Below are positions 7,193 to 16,143 of a stretch of 64,000 nucleotides of DNA, piece after piece. The stretch's first letter is position 1. Every line of letters starts with the position of its first letter. Both the position numbers and the translations under genes were made by a program. The notes beneath the pieces are model-generated. The model did not search any database and was not told the origin of the DNA. It saw nothing but the letters and a program-made list of their open reading frames with translations. Source of the DNA: JAVBKX01 sp031553835 (GTDB lineage Bacteria > Bacteroidota > Bacteroidia > Bacteroidales > Azobacteroidaceae); contig JAVBKX010000004.1 in assembly GCA_031553835.1 (NCBI GenBank), positions 124,001 to 188,000 of the forward strand. The letters run 5' to 3'.

Positions 7193-8441
7193 ATTGCCAC
7201 TGCATCAATTCTGCGATTGTCAATTGCAAATCACGATGGGTTGACAATACATTATTTACTGCTTCATGGTAAATTGCTAATTCCAACAAATACTCTACCA
7301 AGGAAATTTGACCTTCTTTCAATGCCTGGTGAAGCAACGGTTCATTATTTACAGCAGATAAATTTTCCTGATAATCAGCAACTAATTTTTGTAGTTTATC
7401 CGCTTTTGCATATAAGGCTTTTGCCTCATTATAAAACCGGACGGATTCATCGTTAGCTGTCGCTTCGTTGGCTTTAGTTTGCGCTTTTATCTGCCTGACT
7501 GTATTTTTATTTTCCCACAGCGGAATGGAAACACCTACTACAACACCTTGCAAATGCACTTCCGGTTGTTTTTCGCTCATGTATCCGGCAGAAAGTTTCG
7601 GCAGATTTAACGAACGTTGCAATTTTTCCTGCGTTTTGCCTAAAGCAATTTCCTGCTGCATGTATTGTAATGATAAATTATTTTGACTGATTGAAGCAAA
7701 CCATTGTTCAAAATCATCGGGCAGAGATATTAAATCATAGCTGAATGGTAATTTTTCCAATGTAATTCCACCATTCATCCGGTTCAATTCCGCCAATAAA
7801 TAATCTTGTTCCATCTGACAATTTTCCCACGCTTTTTCGGCATTCAGCAGATTGAGACGAGCTTTATTCCTGTCTAAAATATTCGCTTCTCCTTTTTCAA
7901 ACAGGGTATCATACGATTGTTTCATTTGCCGGGCCTGACCGGTTCGTTTTTTCAACTCTGTCGAAAGTAGTTGCTGATAAATCAATTGGATACACAATTG
8001 ACGAGCTTCGAGCAGGATGTTTTTCCGTTCAATTCCATATTTTAAGTCTGTCTGTTTATTTTTTCCATCTGCAAATTTATTTTTATAATGATAGGCAGAA
8101 GGAAAATCAAACGATTGTGTCGCATTGAAGTCAACACGATTGCCGGCTTCGGCATTATTGCCCCATAAGTAATGGTATTCCACTTCGGGATTGGCCAAAT
8201 AAATACCGGTTTTATTACCGATTTTTTCCGCCTCTGCCTGCTGACGCAATGCCTGCAATATCGTATTATTTTGCTCTATTTCGTGCAATACATTTTCAAT
8301 GGATGTTTGCGCCATCAAGGAAAATATGTTAGACACAAAGATACAAAGGCACAACGTTTTTATTTTAATTTTGCTGTATGTCTTCGTGTCTTTGCGTTTA
8401 TATTCTCTCGTATTTATACTATATTTTTTCATTATCTTCAT
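7191..8441 (-). CDS. TolC/CusC-family outer-membrane efflux channel
   Basis: 416 residues with the repeated helical hairpins of outer-membrane efflux proteins (for example ERKNILLEARQLCIQLIYQQLLSTELKKR and AENILDRNKARLNLLNAEKAWENCQ-like stretches). It is the last gene of a metal-efflux operon; its ATG overlaps the stop of the RND pump gene (ATGA, 8438-8441), which supports this start. Together the three proteins form a channel through the envelope. The first 45 residues are unusual: residues 14-35 (RKDTKTYSKIKIKTLCLCIF) are encoded by a dispersed palindromic repeat, and this stretch forms the signal peptide core before the SLMAQ cleavage site. The substrate is a divalent metal by context. Confidence 0.92.
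   Translation of the reverse strand: MKIMKKYSINTREYKRKDTKTYSKIKIKTLCLCIFVSNIFSLMAQTSIENVLHEIEQNNTILQALRQQAEAEKIGNKTGIYLANPEVEYHYLWGNNAEAGNRVDFNATQSFDFPSAYHYKNKFADGKNKQTDLKYGIERKNILLEARQLCIQLIYQQLLSTELKKRTGQARQMKQSYDTLFEKGEANILDRNKARLNLLNAEKAWENCQMEQDYLLAELNRMNGGITLEKLPFSYDLISLPDDFEQWFASISQNNLSLQYMQQEIALGKTQEKLQRSLNLPKLSAGYMSEKQPEVHLQGVVVGVSIPLWENKNTVRQIKAQTKANEATANDESVRFYNEAKALYAKADKLQKLVADYQENLSAVNNEPLLHQALKEGQISLVEYLLELAIYHEAVNNVLSTHRDLQLTIAELMQWQ
8333..8401. repeat. Dispersed palindromic repeat, family B, inside a coding region
   Basis: CACAAAGATACAAAGGCA on the left and the reverse complement of CGCAAAGACACGAAGACA on the right form an imperfect palindrome whose mismatches are transitions, so RNA can still pair by G-U. 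The element is translated as part of the TolC-like gene's signal peptide. A sister copy is at 63823-63891. Confidence 0.7.
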
Positions 8442-11400
8442 TCTTTTGATTTCTTCATTCTGAGATGCATTATTTCATACATCATCGGAACGATATAAAT
8501 ATTCAATAATGTCGAAGTAAACAATCCTCCAAGAATAACAATCGCCATCGGACTCTGGATTTCATTTCCGGGTTTATCTCCATTAAATACCAGGGGCAAT
8601 AATGCCAATCCGGCGGTAAGAGCTGTCATCAGAATGGCATTCAGCCGATCGACAGATCCACGCACAATGGTTTCATGCAACGGAATGCCTTTTTGAGTTA
8701 ATCGTTTATAATTGGACACCAGCAAAATTCCATTCCGCGTAGCGATACCAAACAGAGTTATAAAGCCGATAATGGAAGGAATGCTCACGACTCCCGAAGA
8801 GAAAAATACGGCGAAAATGCCTCCGATCAATGCCAACGGCAGGTTCAACAGAATAATCCCGGATAGTGTTGCATCCTTAAATTCCTGAAACAAGAGGAGG
8901 AAAATAATTCCAATAGCTACTATAGATGCGATCAACAGTGTTCGCGAAGCATGTTGAGCGCTTTCAAACTGTCCGCCATATTCCAGGTGATACCCTTCGG
9001 GTAAAGCGATTTCCTCTTTTATTTTTTGCCGGATATCGCTGACTGCGCCACTTAAATCCCGTCCGGCAACATTGACGGAAACTACGATTTTACGTTGTAC
9101 ATTCTCACGGCTGACGGCATTGGGTCCTACGGTTGAAACAATTTCAGCCACTTCGCTCAATGGAATTTTACCTCCGTTTCCTGTATCGATCCAAGCCGAA
9201 CGAATTCCTTCTATGCTTCCGGTATAATCTGGACTCAGTCTCAAAATCAAGTCAAAACTGCGTTGCCCTTCATAAATTTCCGTCAGTTTTTCTCCGGCAA
9301 AGGCCAGGCGGACAAAGCGATTAAATTCTTCCATCGAAATGCCGTGCTGTGCCAACATGGCCCGATGGGCGCGGATTTGTAATTGCGGAACTTCCGTTTG
9401 TTGTTCGACGCTGACATCCACCAAACCGGGAATATCAGCAATGGTACGTTGAATCTGGTTTCCTAAGGAAAACAAATTATTCAAATCGGAACCAAACAAT
9501 TTAATGGCGATATTAGCGCGTGTGCCCGACAACATGTGATCGATCCGGTGCCCTAATGGTTGACCGACAGTCGTTGCAATGCCGGGAACCGAACCGAGTT
9601 TTTGTCGCACCTCTCCCATAAATTCGGCTTGCGGACGTTTTTTCAGTTCGAAACGCACATCAATCTCAGCCGCATTGGTCGATTGAGAATGTTCGTCCAA
9701 TTCGCCGCGCCCCGTCCGTCGAGTGGTTGTTTTCACTTCCGGAATGCTTAATAACTCCTGTTCCATTAAATTTCCCAACCTGTTGCTTTCATCGAGCGAT
9801 ATTCCCGGTTTGGCAACAGCAGAAATGGTCAATGCACCTTCATTAAATTCCGGAAGGAAACTGCGTCCCATGGTAGAAAATAAAATGATCGAAACGACAA
9901 ACAGTACTATTGCTGAAATCAATATCGGTTTTTTCCGGTTCAATGCCCACACTAACGATCGATTATAACCGGCTGTGAGCTTACGGGAAATCCAACTGTC
10001 TTTCTCATTTTTGCTCAAATATTTTTCATTTGAAAGCATCATTTTGCATAACAGCGGCGTAATGGTCATTGCTACCAGCAACGACATGAAAAGCGATACG
10101 ATATAAGTAATTCCCAACGGTTTGAGCATTCGCCCTTCCATTCCCGAAAGGAAAAAAAGAGGAAGAAACGCTACGATAATAATAAATGTAGCATTGAGAA
10201 TGGATGCCCGAATTTCAGTCGAGGCATGAAAAACGATGGAAAAAGAGGATTCCCGTTGTCCCTTCGGCTTGCTATGATTCTGTCGCAATCGTTTATATAC
10301 ATTTTCCACATCGATAATGGCGTCATCGACCAGCGAACCGATGGCGATACACATTCCCCCTAAACTCATGGTATTGATATTCATCCCTAATAAATGCAGG
10401 ATGATAATGGCGCCCAATAACGATAAGGGTATGGCGATGACCGAAATCAGTGTTGTACGGAAGCTGCCCAGAAACAGGAACAAAATGATAATGACAAAAG
10501 CGGCTCCTTCGAGTAATGCCCGCGAGACATTACGCACTGAGGTTTCAATGAAATCGGCCTGCCGAAATACTTTTGTATCCATTTTTACATCCGGAGGCAG
10601 CGTTTTCTCCAATTCGGCCAGATTCTGCTCAATATGCCGGGTGACATTGAGCGTATTGACATTCGGTTGTTTGGAAATGGAAATGATAACCGCGGGTTTT
10701 GCATTTTGCGAAGCGACTCCCATCTTCACGGCGCTTCCGGTTTTCACTTCAGCAACATCTCTCAGATAAACCGGTTTTCCATTATTCATTTTTACCAAAG
10801 TAGAAGCCAATACTTCAAGGTCGTGCGTCCGGGCAATGCCACGCAGCATATATTCATTGCCGTATTCCCTGACCACGCCTCCCGAAGTATTATTGCTGAT
10901 ATTCCGGCAGGTGGACTCCATTTCATTCATATTCACATTGAAGTACTTCATTTTTAAAGGATCCGCTAATACTTGGTATTGTTTATATTCGCCGCCAATA
11001 ATCGTAACCTGAGAAACGCCTCCTGTAGCCAAAATGGCCGGACGAATCGTCCATTCTGCCAACGTGCGAAGTTCCATTTGCGAAGTAGAATCGGACTGTA
11101 AGCCAACAAACAGGATTTCTCCCATCACGCTCGATTGAGGCGCCAGTACGGGCTGCACCCCTTCGGGCATAGCACTTGTCAGTGTTACCATTTTTTCGCT
11201 TACAATCTGGCGGGCTTTGAAAATATCGGTTCCCCAATCAAATTCAACCCAGACAAAGGAATATCCCTGCATGGAGGCCGATCGTACACGACGTACATCG
11301 GTAGCGCCATTCACAGCCGTTTCAACCGGAAAAGTAACCAGGCGTTCGACTTCTTCCGCCGCCATTCCTTCAGCATCGGTCATCACTACAACAGTAGGAG

Positions 11401-11530
11401 CCGTAAGGTCGGGGAAGACATCGATGTCCATTTTTTCGGCAATGTATATCCCGGCAACAACCAGGACTACAGCGCTCAACAAGATCAACAGTTTATTGTT
11501 GAGCGAGAATTGTATGATTTTGTTTAGCAT
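8438..11530 (-). CDS. Heavy-metal efflux RND transporter (CusA/CzcA family)
   Basis: 1030 residues, the usual length of the HME branch of RND pumps. Visible are the N-terminal membrane helix, two large periplasmic loops, and the TM4 motif GSLVDDAIIDVENV with acidic residues as used for proton coupling. The SFLPEFNEGALTISAVAKPG segment is typical of CzcA/CusA. It exports metal ions from periplasm or cytoplasm by proton antiport, working with the adaptor upstream (13-base gap) and the channel downstream (4-base overlap). The TM4 sequence differs from both classical CusA and CzcA, so the ion (Zn, Co, Cd, Cu or Ag) cannot be named; His-rich partner proteins point to Zn, Co or Cu. Confidence 0.95.
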   Translation of the reverse strand: MLNKIIQFSLNNKLLILLSAVVLVVAGIYIAEKMDIDVFPDLTAPTVVVMTDAEGMAAEEVERLVTFPVETAVNGATDVRRVRSASMQGYSFVWVEFDWGTDIFKARQIVSEKMVTLTSAMPEGVQPVLAPQSSVMGEILFVGLQSDSTSQMELRTLAEWTIRPAILATGGVSQVTIIGGEYKQYQVLADPLKMKYFNVNMNEMESTCRNISNNTSGGVVREYGNEYMLRGIARTHDLEVLASTLVKMNNGKPVYLRDVAEVKTGSAVKMGVASQNAKPAVIISISKQPNVNTLNVTRHIEQNLAELEKTLPPDVKMDTKVFRQADFIETSVRNVSRALLEGAAFVIIILFLFLGSFRTTLISVIAIPLSLLGAIIILHLLGMNINTMSLGGMCIAIGSLVDDAIIDVENVYKRLRQNHSKPKGQRESSFSIVFHASTEIRASILNATFIIIVAFLPLFFLSGMEGRMLKPLGITYIVSLFMSLLVAMTITPLLCKMMLSNEKYLSKNEKDSWISRKLTAGYNRSLVWALNRKKPILISAIVLFVVSIILFSTMGRSFLPEFNEGALTISAVAKPGISLDESNRLGNLMEQELLSIPEVKTTTRRTGRGELDEHSQSTNAAEIDVRFELKKRPQAEFMGEVRQKLGSVPGIATTVGQPLGHRIDHMLSGTRANIAIKLFGSDLNNLFSLGNQIQRTIADIPGLVDVSVEQQTEVPQLQIRAHRAMLAQHGISMEEFNRFVRLAFAGEKLTEIYEGQRSFDLILRLSPDYTGSIEGIRSAWIDTGNGGKIPLSEVAEIVSTVGPNAVSRENVQRKIVVSVNVAGRDLSGAVSDIRQKIKEEIALPEGYHLEYGGQFESAQHASRTLLIASIVAIGIIFLLLFQEFKDATLSGIILLNLPLALIGGIFAVFFSSGVVSIPSIIGFITLFGIATRNGILLVSNYKRLTQKGIPLHETIVRGSVDRLNAILMTALTAGLALLPLVFNGDKPGNEIQSPMAIVILGGLFTSTLLNIYIVPMMYEIMHLRMKKSKE

Positions 11531-11543
11531 AGTGTCATTTCAT

Positions 11544-12764
11544 TTAATGCGCATGCCCTGCATGAGGATCCAACATCCCCGAAGCCTGAGATAGTTTTAC
11601 CGACAAGGCTCCTTTGGTTACAATAGATTCTTCGGCTGTAATGCCCGAACGAATTTCGGTCAAAATACCATCGGTCATTCCAACAGCAACTTCCCGTTTT
11701 TCATATAATTCGGGAGCTAATTGTACAAATACAAAAAAAGCGCCCTGGTCTTCTGTTAAAGCACTATTGGGAACCGTCATGACGGATTGATGCGATTGGG
11801 TGCGAATATAAATTTCCACCAAACTGCCCGGAAGAAAACCGGCTTTATTATCGATTTGAAAAGTAACCGGAAGACTGTAATTGTCGGAATTAATCGCATG
11901 AGCAAATGACAAGACTTTGCCGTTGAGCTCTTCCAATGTATAGCGATTCGGCATACTCAAACTGCCGATAGTCGCTGTTTTAATGAAAGGCAACAGGGAA
12001 GCATCTTTAGGCTGTACGTCGGCAACCAGTAAGAGCGATTGACTGTTGGATACGCTAAACAAAGGCTGTCCGGCTTCCACATATTGATTGTTGGTGACAA
12101 ATATCTGTTTCAAAAAACCATTTTTCGGACTGGTAATGCGTTGGCCTTTTTCATTCATATTGCGGGACAAATTGTCGAACACTGCCTTGGCAGTCTCGTA
12201 TTCGTTTTTGATTTGTATCCATTCTTTCCCCGAAATAAGCGTGTCTTTTGCCAACGCCTGCGCGCGGGTGTAATCGGCCTCCGCTTTCCGGTAATTGTTT
12301 TGCGCTTCCGTAAATCGAACGGCAATATTATTATCGGCCAACCCGCTACCGGCTACAGAGCACAATGTCTGCCCGGCCGACACTTTTTTCCCTTCGGTAA
12401 GATTATTCCCGTTAAATCGCACAATACCTGACATTTGCGCAGGAATCAGCATTTCTTCGTCTTGAGACGATTGTACTTTAGCCACCGTTTTAATCACCTG
12501 CCCAAAAGATTGCACAACCGGTTTTTCAATTGCAAAATCTACTTTCGAGGCTTGATAGTTTGAAAAATGAATGGCTCCGGGAACTTCCGTTGTTTCGTCT
12601 ATATCATGATCATGTCCATGTTCGGAATGGTCGTGGTCATGATCCTGATCGCAGCCACTGCCATGTTCATGCTGGTCTTCTTGTTCTGTGGCATGAGAAT
12701 GTGAATGTTTGCATCCGAATAGCAACATTCCTCCCATGATAATTATTAATATTATCTTATTCAT
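11544..12764 (-). CDS. RND efflux periplasmic adaptor with His-rich N-terminus
   Basis: 406 residues. A lipobox (LLFGC, Cys18) predicts membrane anchoring. Residues about 20-58 are packed with His, Asp and Glu (for example DQDHDHDHSEHGHDHDIDE), a likely metal-binding arm. The rest is a CusB/HlyD-type adaptor: a first beta-barrel/lipoyl half (IPAQMSGIVRFNGNNLTEGKKVSAGQTL), a helical hairpin (FTEAQNNYRKAEADYTRAQAL), and the second lipoyl half. The C-terminus ends in another His-containing tail (DPHAGHAH). It bridges the RND pump and the outer channel, and may pass metal from the periplasm to the pump. Confidence 0.93.
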   Translation of the reverse strand: MNKIILIIIMGGMLLFGCKHSHSHATEQEDQHEHGSGCDQDHDHDHSEHGHDHDIDETTEVPGAIHFSNYQASKVDFAIEKPVVQSFGQVIKTVAKVQSSQDEEMLIPAQMSGIVRFNGNNLTEGKKVSAGQTLCSVAGSGLADNNIAVRFTEAQNNYRKAEADYTRAQALAKDTLISGKEWIQIKNEYETAKAVFDNLSRNMNEKGQRITSPKNGFLKQIFVTNNQYVEAGQPLFSVSNSQSLLLVADVQPKDASLLPFIKTATIGSLSMPNRYTLEELNGKVLSFAHAINSDNYSLPVTFQIDNKAGFLPGSLVEIYIRTQSHQSVMTVPNSALTEDQGAFFVFVQLAPELYEKREVAVGMTDGILTEIRSGITAEESIVTKGALSVKLSQASGMLDPHAGHAH

Positions 12765-12864
12765 TGCTTAAATTTTAGTTGATAATTATAGATGCACATC
12801 AGGACTAAGTCAAACACAATAAAACAAATGTGTTCTATGTACCTATGTGGTAAAAAAAGAGAAA

Positions 12865-13293
12865 TTAAGCAATGGCAGGAGGCGCCCGCAAACCAAGACT
12901 GTGGCTTGCAAAAATAGAATGGTAATGTATTAAGTAGGAAATCCCCTGTAAATTGGGATTCTTTTCGACAGAAGCAAAATTATATTGGCATAAGGCACAA
13001 AGGATAGCAATATCCAAGTGATTAGCCGGAGCAATTAGTTGTGAATGTTCGTTAGACGAATTAGCTGCTGCAATAACCAATTGATCTAACACACAAGTTT
13101 CCGGTTCGTCACTTGCGGAATGATCATGATGATGACATGCTTCCTGCGAACAAGCATCGGAATGATGTTCGTGTTGATCATTCATGGAGAAACAAGGCAT
13201 TTCCCCATGATGGTGATGGGGAATTACAGCGATTGTCAGTAAGGAAAAACTGAGCAATGTGGCTGTAACCATTGAGATGAGTTGTTTCAACAT
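12865..13293 (-). CDS. Small His-rich exported protein of the metal-efflux operon
   Basis: 142 residues from the ATG at 13293, chosen because it begins a good signal peptide (MLKQLISMVTATLLSFSLL) and lies just after two promoter-like TAnnTTTG elements; a longer frame from 13383 is possible but less likely. The mature part is rich in His and Cys (IPHHHHGEMPCF, HEHHSDACSQEACHHHDH, then ILCALCQYNF), suggesting metal binding in the periplasm. It is the first gene of the efflux cluster, 100 bases upstream of the adaptor. It may be a metal chaperone or sensor for the pump. I do not recognise a characterised family. Confidence 0.75.
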   Translation of the reverse strand: MLKQLISMVTATLLSFSLLTIAVIPHHHHGEMPCFSMNDQHEHHSDACSQEACHHHDHSASDEPETCVLDQLVIAAANSSNEHSQLIAPANHLDIAILCALCQYNFASVEKNPNLQGISYLIHYHSIFASHSLGLRAPPAIA

Positions 13294-13298
13294 GTTGA

Positions 13299-13314
13299 CA
13301 AAGATACAAATATA
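13299..13314 (-). promoter_or_regulatory. Tandem -7-like elements before the metal-efflux operon
   Basis: On the minus strand TATATTTG and TATCTTTG follow each other directly, both matching TAnnTTTG, the second ending five bases before the ATG at 13293. A start that close would give a nearly leaderless message from the second, so the first is the better candidate. Confidence 0.4.
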
Positions 13315-13367
13315 AACTACAAGAGACGCATTTTGTAAGTATATTTTAACTGCTTCTGCAAATAAAT

Positions 13368-13429
13368 GCCTTACTAAAGGCATAAGCCTTACCTTTAGTA
13401 AGGCAACGACATTGGGTTACTAAAGGTAA
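13368..13429. promoter_or_regulatory. Three-half-site candidate operator upstream of the metal-efflux operon
   Basis: GCCTTACTAAAGG (13368-13380) and CCTTTAGTAAGGC (13392-13404) form a perfect 13-base inverted repeat, and TTACTAAAGGTAA (13417-13429) repeats the half-site in the first orientation. The 13294-13595 gap holds no gene on either strand. The site lies 55-130 bases upstream of the first efflux gene, where a metal-responsive repressor or activator would bind. No regulator gene is adjacent. Confidence 0.5.
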
Positions 13430-13595
13430 TGAGAATACCTTACGTATGGCAAAATGCACTTTCTGGGACATACCACAAATCCATGTTCTACAACAGGTAT
13501 TTTCTTTGTTAATTTTAAATAATTTTAATTACATTTGACGCATGATGTTGAACCGGAGAGTTTGATGATTTATTTACCACAAAAATCTTCAAGTT

Positions 13596-14853
13596 ATGAG
13601 AACATTAAAATCTTTCCTTTTTTGTTTGTTTTTGTTTATTTTCTTTTAGTGTAGCAGCGCAAGTCAAAATTGCCAGTAATGGGAAAATGTCGATCGGCTT
13701 ATCGCATACCTTAGACAATGGTTTTCTAAAAATGGGTAATGATGGCGTTACAAACGGACTATCTTTTTATAGTGCTTCGACCGGAGGTACCGATTTCAAA
13801 ATCTACCGGACAAGTAACATCGCTTACCTTACTCGCGGTAGCGACCCGGGCTATGGAATCAGGATCAATTATGATGGCAGGGTAGCGATAGGCTCACATC
13901 CTATAAGTGGCAATAACACAAAGTTTGGCAGTTTATTCTGTGTTTATGCTAAAGAAATGAGTGCGATTAATTCCTGGACTTCTCATTCGTTCGACTATGG
14001 AGATGCCGTCAAATCTGTTGTTTATAGACCTTTGAGTGTCACTTTTGCAGGTTGGAACAATAATGATAAAACATTTTGGGTTCTGGGTGATGGCAGTATT
14101 TATTCCTGTGGAGCGTATATAACCTCAGATTTTTCAACCAAAGAGAACATAGCCGAAATTACGAACCCTTTAGATAGGGTCTTAAAATTGAGAGGAATCA
14201 CATTCGACTCCAAATTTTCCGGCAAAGAAGATATTGTAGTCGCAGAAAATCAAAAAAACAGTGATAATTTTAACTTGGAAACAACAGAAGCGATATTGGA
14301 CGATAATGCAGTATCCCCTGCTATTGCCAAACAAATCAATGCAGAAAAGAATCGTAAAAGAATTGGCGTCATCGCCCAGGAAGTAGAAGCGGTCGTTCCT
14401 GAAGCAGTACGAACCACTCATACAGGAATGAAAGCGGTCGCTTATTCCGAATTGGTCGGTTTGTTGATCGAAGCAATCAAAGAGCAACAAACTCAGATTG
14501 AAGAATTAAAGACCTGCGTCTTTTCTTCAAAGTTGCGTTCGGAATCTTCTGCAGAAGAAACAGCTTCCGCATCCATGATAGATGCAATAACCGGTTGCCA
14601 ATTGTATCAGAATGCGCCGAACCCCTTTACTGTAAATACGGAAATCAAATATTACCTTCCTGCCGAAATTGTCAAGGCAAATTTATATTTTTATGATATG
14701 CAGGGCAAACAAATCAAAAACATTCCGGTTGCAGACCGGGGAGAAGGTACGATACAAATTCAGGGATCGGAATTGAGCGCCGGAATGTATATCTATACAC
14801 TGATAGCAGATAATAAGGTCGTCGATACGAAACGGATGATATTAACAGAATAA
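13596..14853 (+). CDS. S74 intramolecular-chaperone protein with T9SS sorting domain, frameshifted in the signal peptide
   Basis: From about 13618 to the stop the frame encodes a secreted protein of roughly 410 residues. The C-terminal half has a Peptidase_S74 (intramolecular chaperone) domain: SDFSTKENI, then LDRVLKLRGITF, then RIGVIAQEVEAVVPEAV, then YSELVGLLIEAIKEQQTQIEEL (a coiled coil). A T9SS sorting domain follows (NAPNPFTVNTEIKYYL...ELSAGMYIYTLIADNKVV). S74 domains are best known from phage tail spikes and fibres, where they assist trimer folding and cleave themselves off. The ATG at 13596 opens a signal peptide that stops after 17 codons; removing one T from the run of six at 13618-13623 joins it to the main frame as MRTLKSFLFVCFCLFSF then SVAAQ. 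An uninterrupted frame from ATG 13687 lacks a signal peptide. Confidence 0.8.
14590..14853 (+). repeat. Duplicated T9SS sorting-domain segment, copy 1
   Basis: About 265 bases coding for the sorting domain are nearly the same as 16743-17004, including long identical stretches around AAATCAAATATTACCTTCC. The two copies are in direct orientation about 2.15 kb apart, with the YCF48-like gene between. Confidence 0.8.
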
Positions 14854-14867
14854 AAGAAGAAACAATC

Positions 14868-16139
14868 ATGAAAACACGAGCATTGTTGTTCACAATTTGT
14901 ATAATTATCACTACCATCCACTCGCATGCTCAGAGCCAAAAGACCTGGGAATATGTTAATACTATTGAAAATGAATGGATGAACAAAGTATATGCCCAAG
15001 GCTCAGACGTCGTTTTTGTGGTAGGAGAAAATGGACTGGTCGCCAAATCAACTGATAAAGCGTTGACGTGGCATAAACAATATATTCCAAGCCAAGTAAC
15101 ATTGAATGATATTCTATTTTGTAATGAAAATATCGGATTCATTGTCGGTAATAGTGGTACTATCCTGAAAACGGAAGATGCTGGCATTCATTGGGAACAA
15201 ATACTTATTGAAGCTACCCAAGACATCCGTGCCATTTCTTCAGAATCTGATAATATTTGGATTGTGGGTAATGAAGGGTTGGTAATGTACTCTATCGATC
15301 AAGGAAAAAGTTGGATTACAAAACATATAATTCCAGACAATCGGGATTTGTATGACATCAAATTCCAAGACAAGTTAGGATATATCACCGGTAAAGGAAA
15401 ATATATTACCAAAACTACAGACGGGGGAATAACTTGGATTGATCAACCAATTTCTGAAAATATTACTAATGCCGATGTTGCATTTTCATTAAGCATCACA
15501 GAAAATAAAGTGCATGTTCTTGTAGTCAATAATGATCCCCATACCTCTATATTTACAGAAAGTAACAACCAATGGATAATGGATGATAAAATCCAATTCT
15601 CTACAGGAATTTACTTCTGTAATGATTCAAAAGGAATGTTAATAGCACATGATTGGCCTAGTTCTTCCAGTAGCCGTTATACAATATTTATCTATCAGAC
15701 AGAAGATGGCGGAATATCTTGGGAGATGAACCACTCTTTATGGAACTATGCACACAATCAACCAAATCGCAGCCCAGAGAAAGGGAATTTTGTATTTGCA
15801 GAAAATAATGACTTTGGATATTGTCTTGCCGGAGAAATTTTACTGCGAACTCCTTATACTGGAGAGTTTTTAAATAACCAAGGAGGTACAGATGAAATAA
15901 AACTAAAAAACAACCTTCTGTCAATCCGTCAGTTTGAAAACACTCTAAGGATAAGTTCTTCCAAAATAATATCAGCTCTTGAAATCGTTTCGCTTGAAGG
16001 TGTGACATTCGCAAAAAAAACAAACATTACAGCTACGGAAATTGCTATTGATGTAAACCAATTACCTCATGGCATCTATTTCATGCATTCTGTATTTACA
16101 GACAAAACAAATCATATTGTTAAATGGATAAAACGATAA
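14868..16139 (+). CDS. YCF48/BNR-like repeat protein with T9SS sorting domain
   Basis: 423 residues with a signal peptide ending HSHAQ. The body holds repeats of the type VVFVVGENGLVAKSTDKALTW, IGFIVGNSGTILKTEDAGIHW, IWIVGNEGLVMYSIDQGKSW and GYITGKGKYITKTTDGGITW, the YCF48-like beta-propeller blade also seen in secreted sialidase/BNR proteins. The end (LPHGIYFMHSVFTDKTNHIVKWIKR) has the shape of a T9SS type A sorting domain. It follows the previous gene by 14 bases and precedes the next by 4, so it is part of an operon of T9SS cargo. The role is a surface or secreted protein, with no enzyme motif visible. Confidence 0.85.
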   Translation: MKTRALLFTICIIITTIHSHAQSQKTWEYVNTIENEWMNKVYAQGSDVVFVVGENGLVAKSTDKALTWHKQYIPSQVTLNDILFCNENIGFIVGNSGTILKTEDAGIHWEQILIEATQDIRAISSESDNIWIVGNEGLVMYSIDQGKSWITKHIIPDNRDLYDIKFQDKLGYITGKGKYITKTTDGGITWIDQPISENITNADVAFSLSITENKVHVLVVNNDPHTSIFTESNNQWIMDDKIQFSTGIYFCNDSKGMLIAHDWPSSSSSRYTIFIYQTEDGGISWEMNHSLWNYAHNQPNRSPEKGNFVFAENNDFGYCLAGEILLRTPYTGEFLNNQGGTDEIKLKNNLLSIRQFENTLRISSSKIISALEIVSLEGVTFAKKTNITATEIAIDVNQLPHGIYFMHSVFTDKTNHIVKWIKR

Positions 16140-16143
16140 GATT

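Noticed and set aside
10317..10769. 150-residue plus-strand frame inside the RND pump gene
   Set aside because: Antisense to a well-supported transporter; residues mirror its hydrophobic codons.
12530..12739. Plus-strand frame rich in His and Arg opposite the adaptor gene
   Set aside because: It is the reverse translation of the His/Asp-rich tract of the adaptor (CAT/ATG codons read backward) and has no promoter or homologous pattern.
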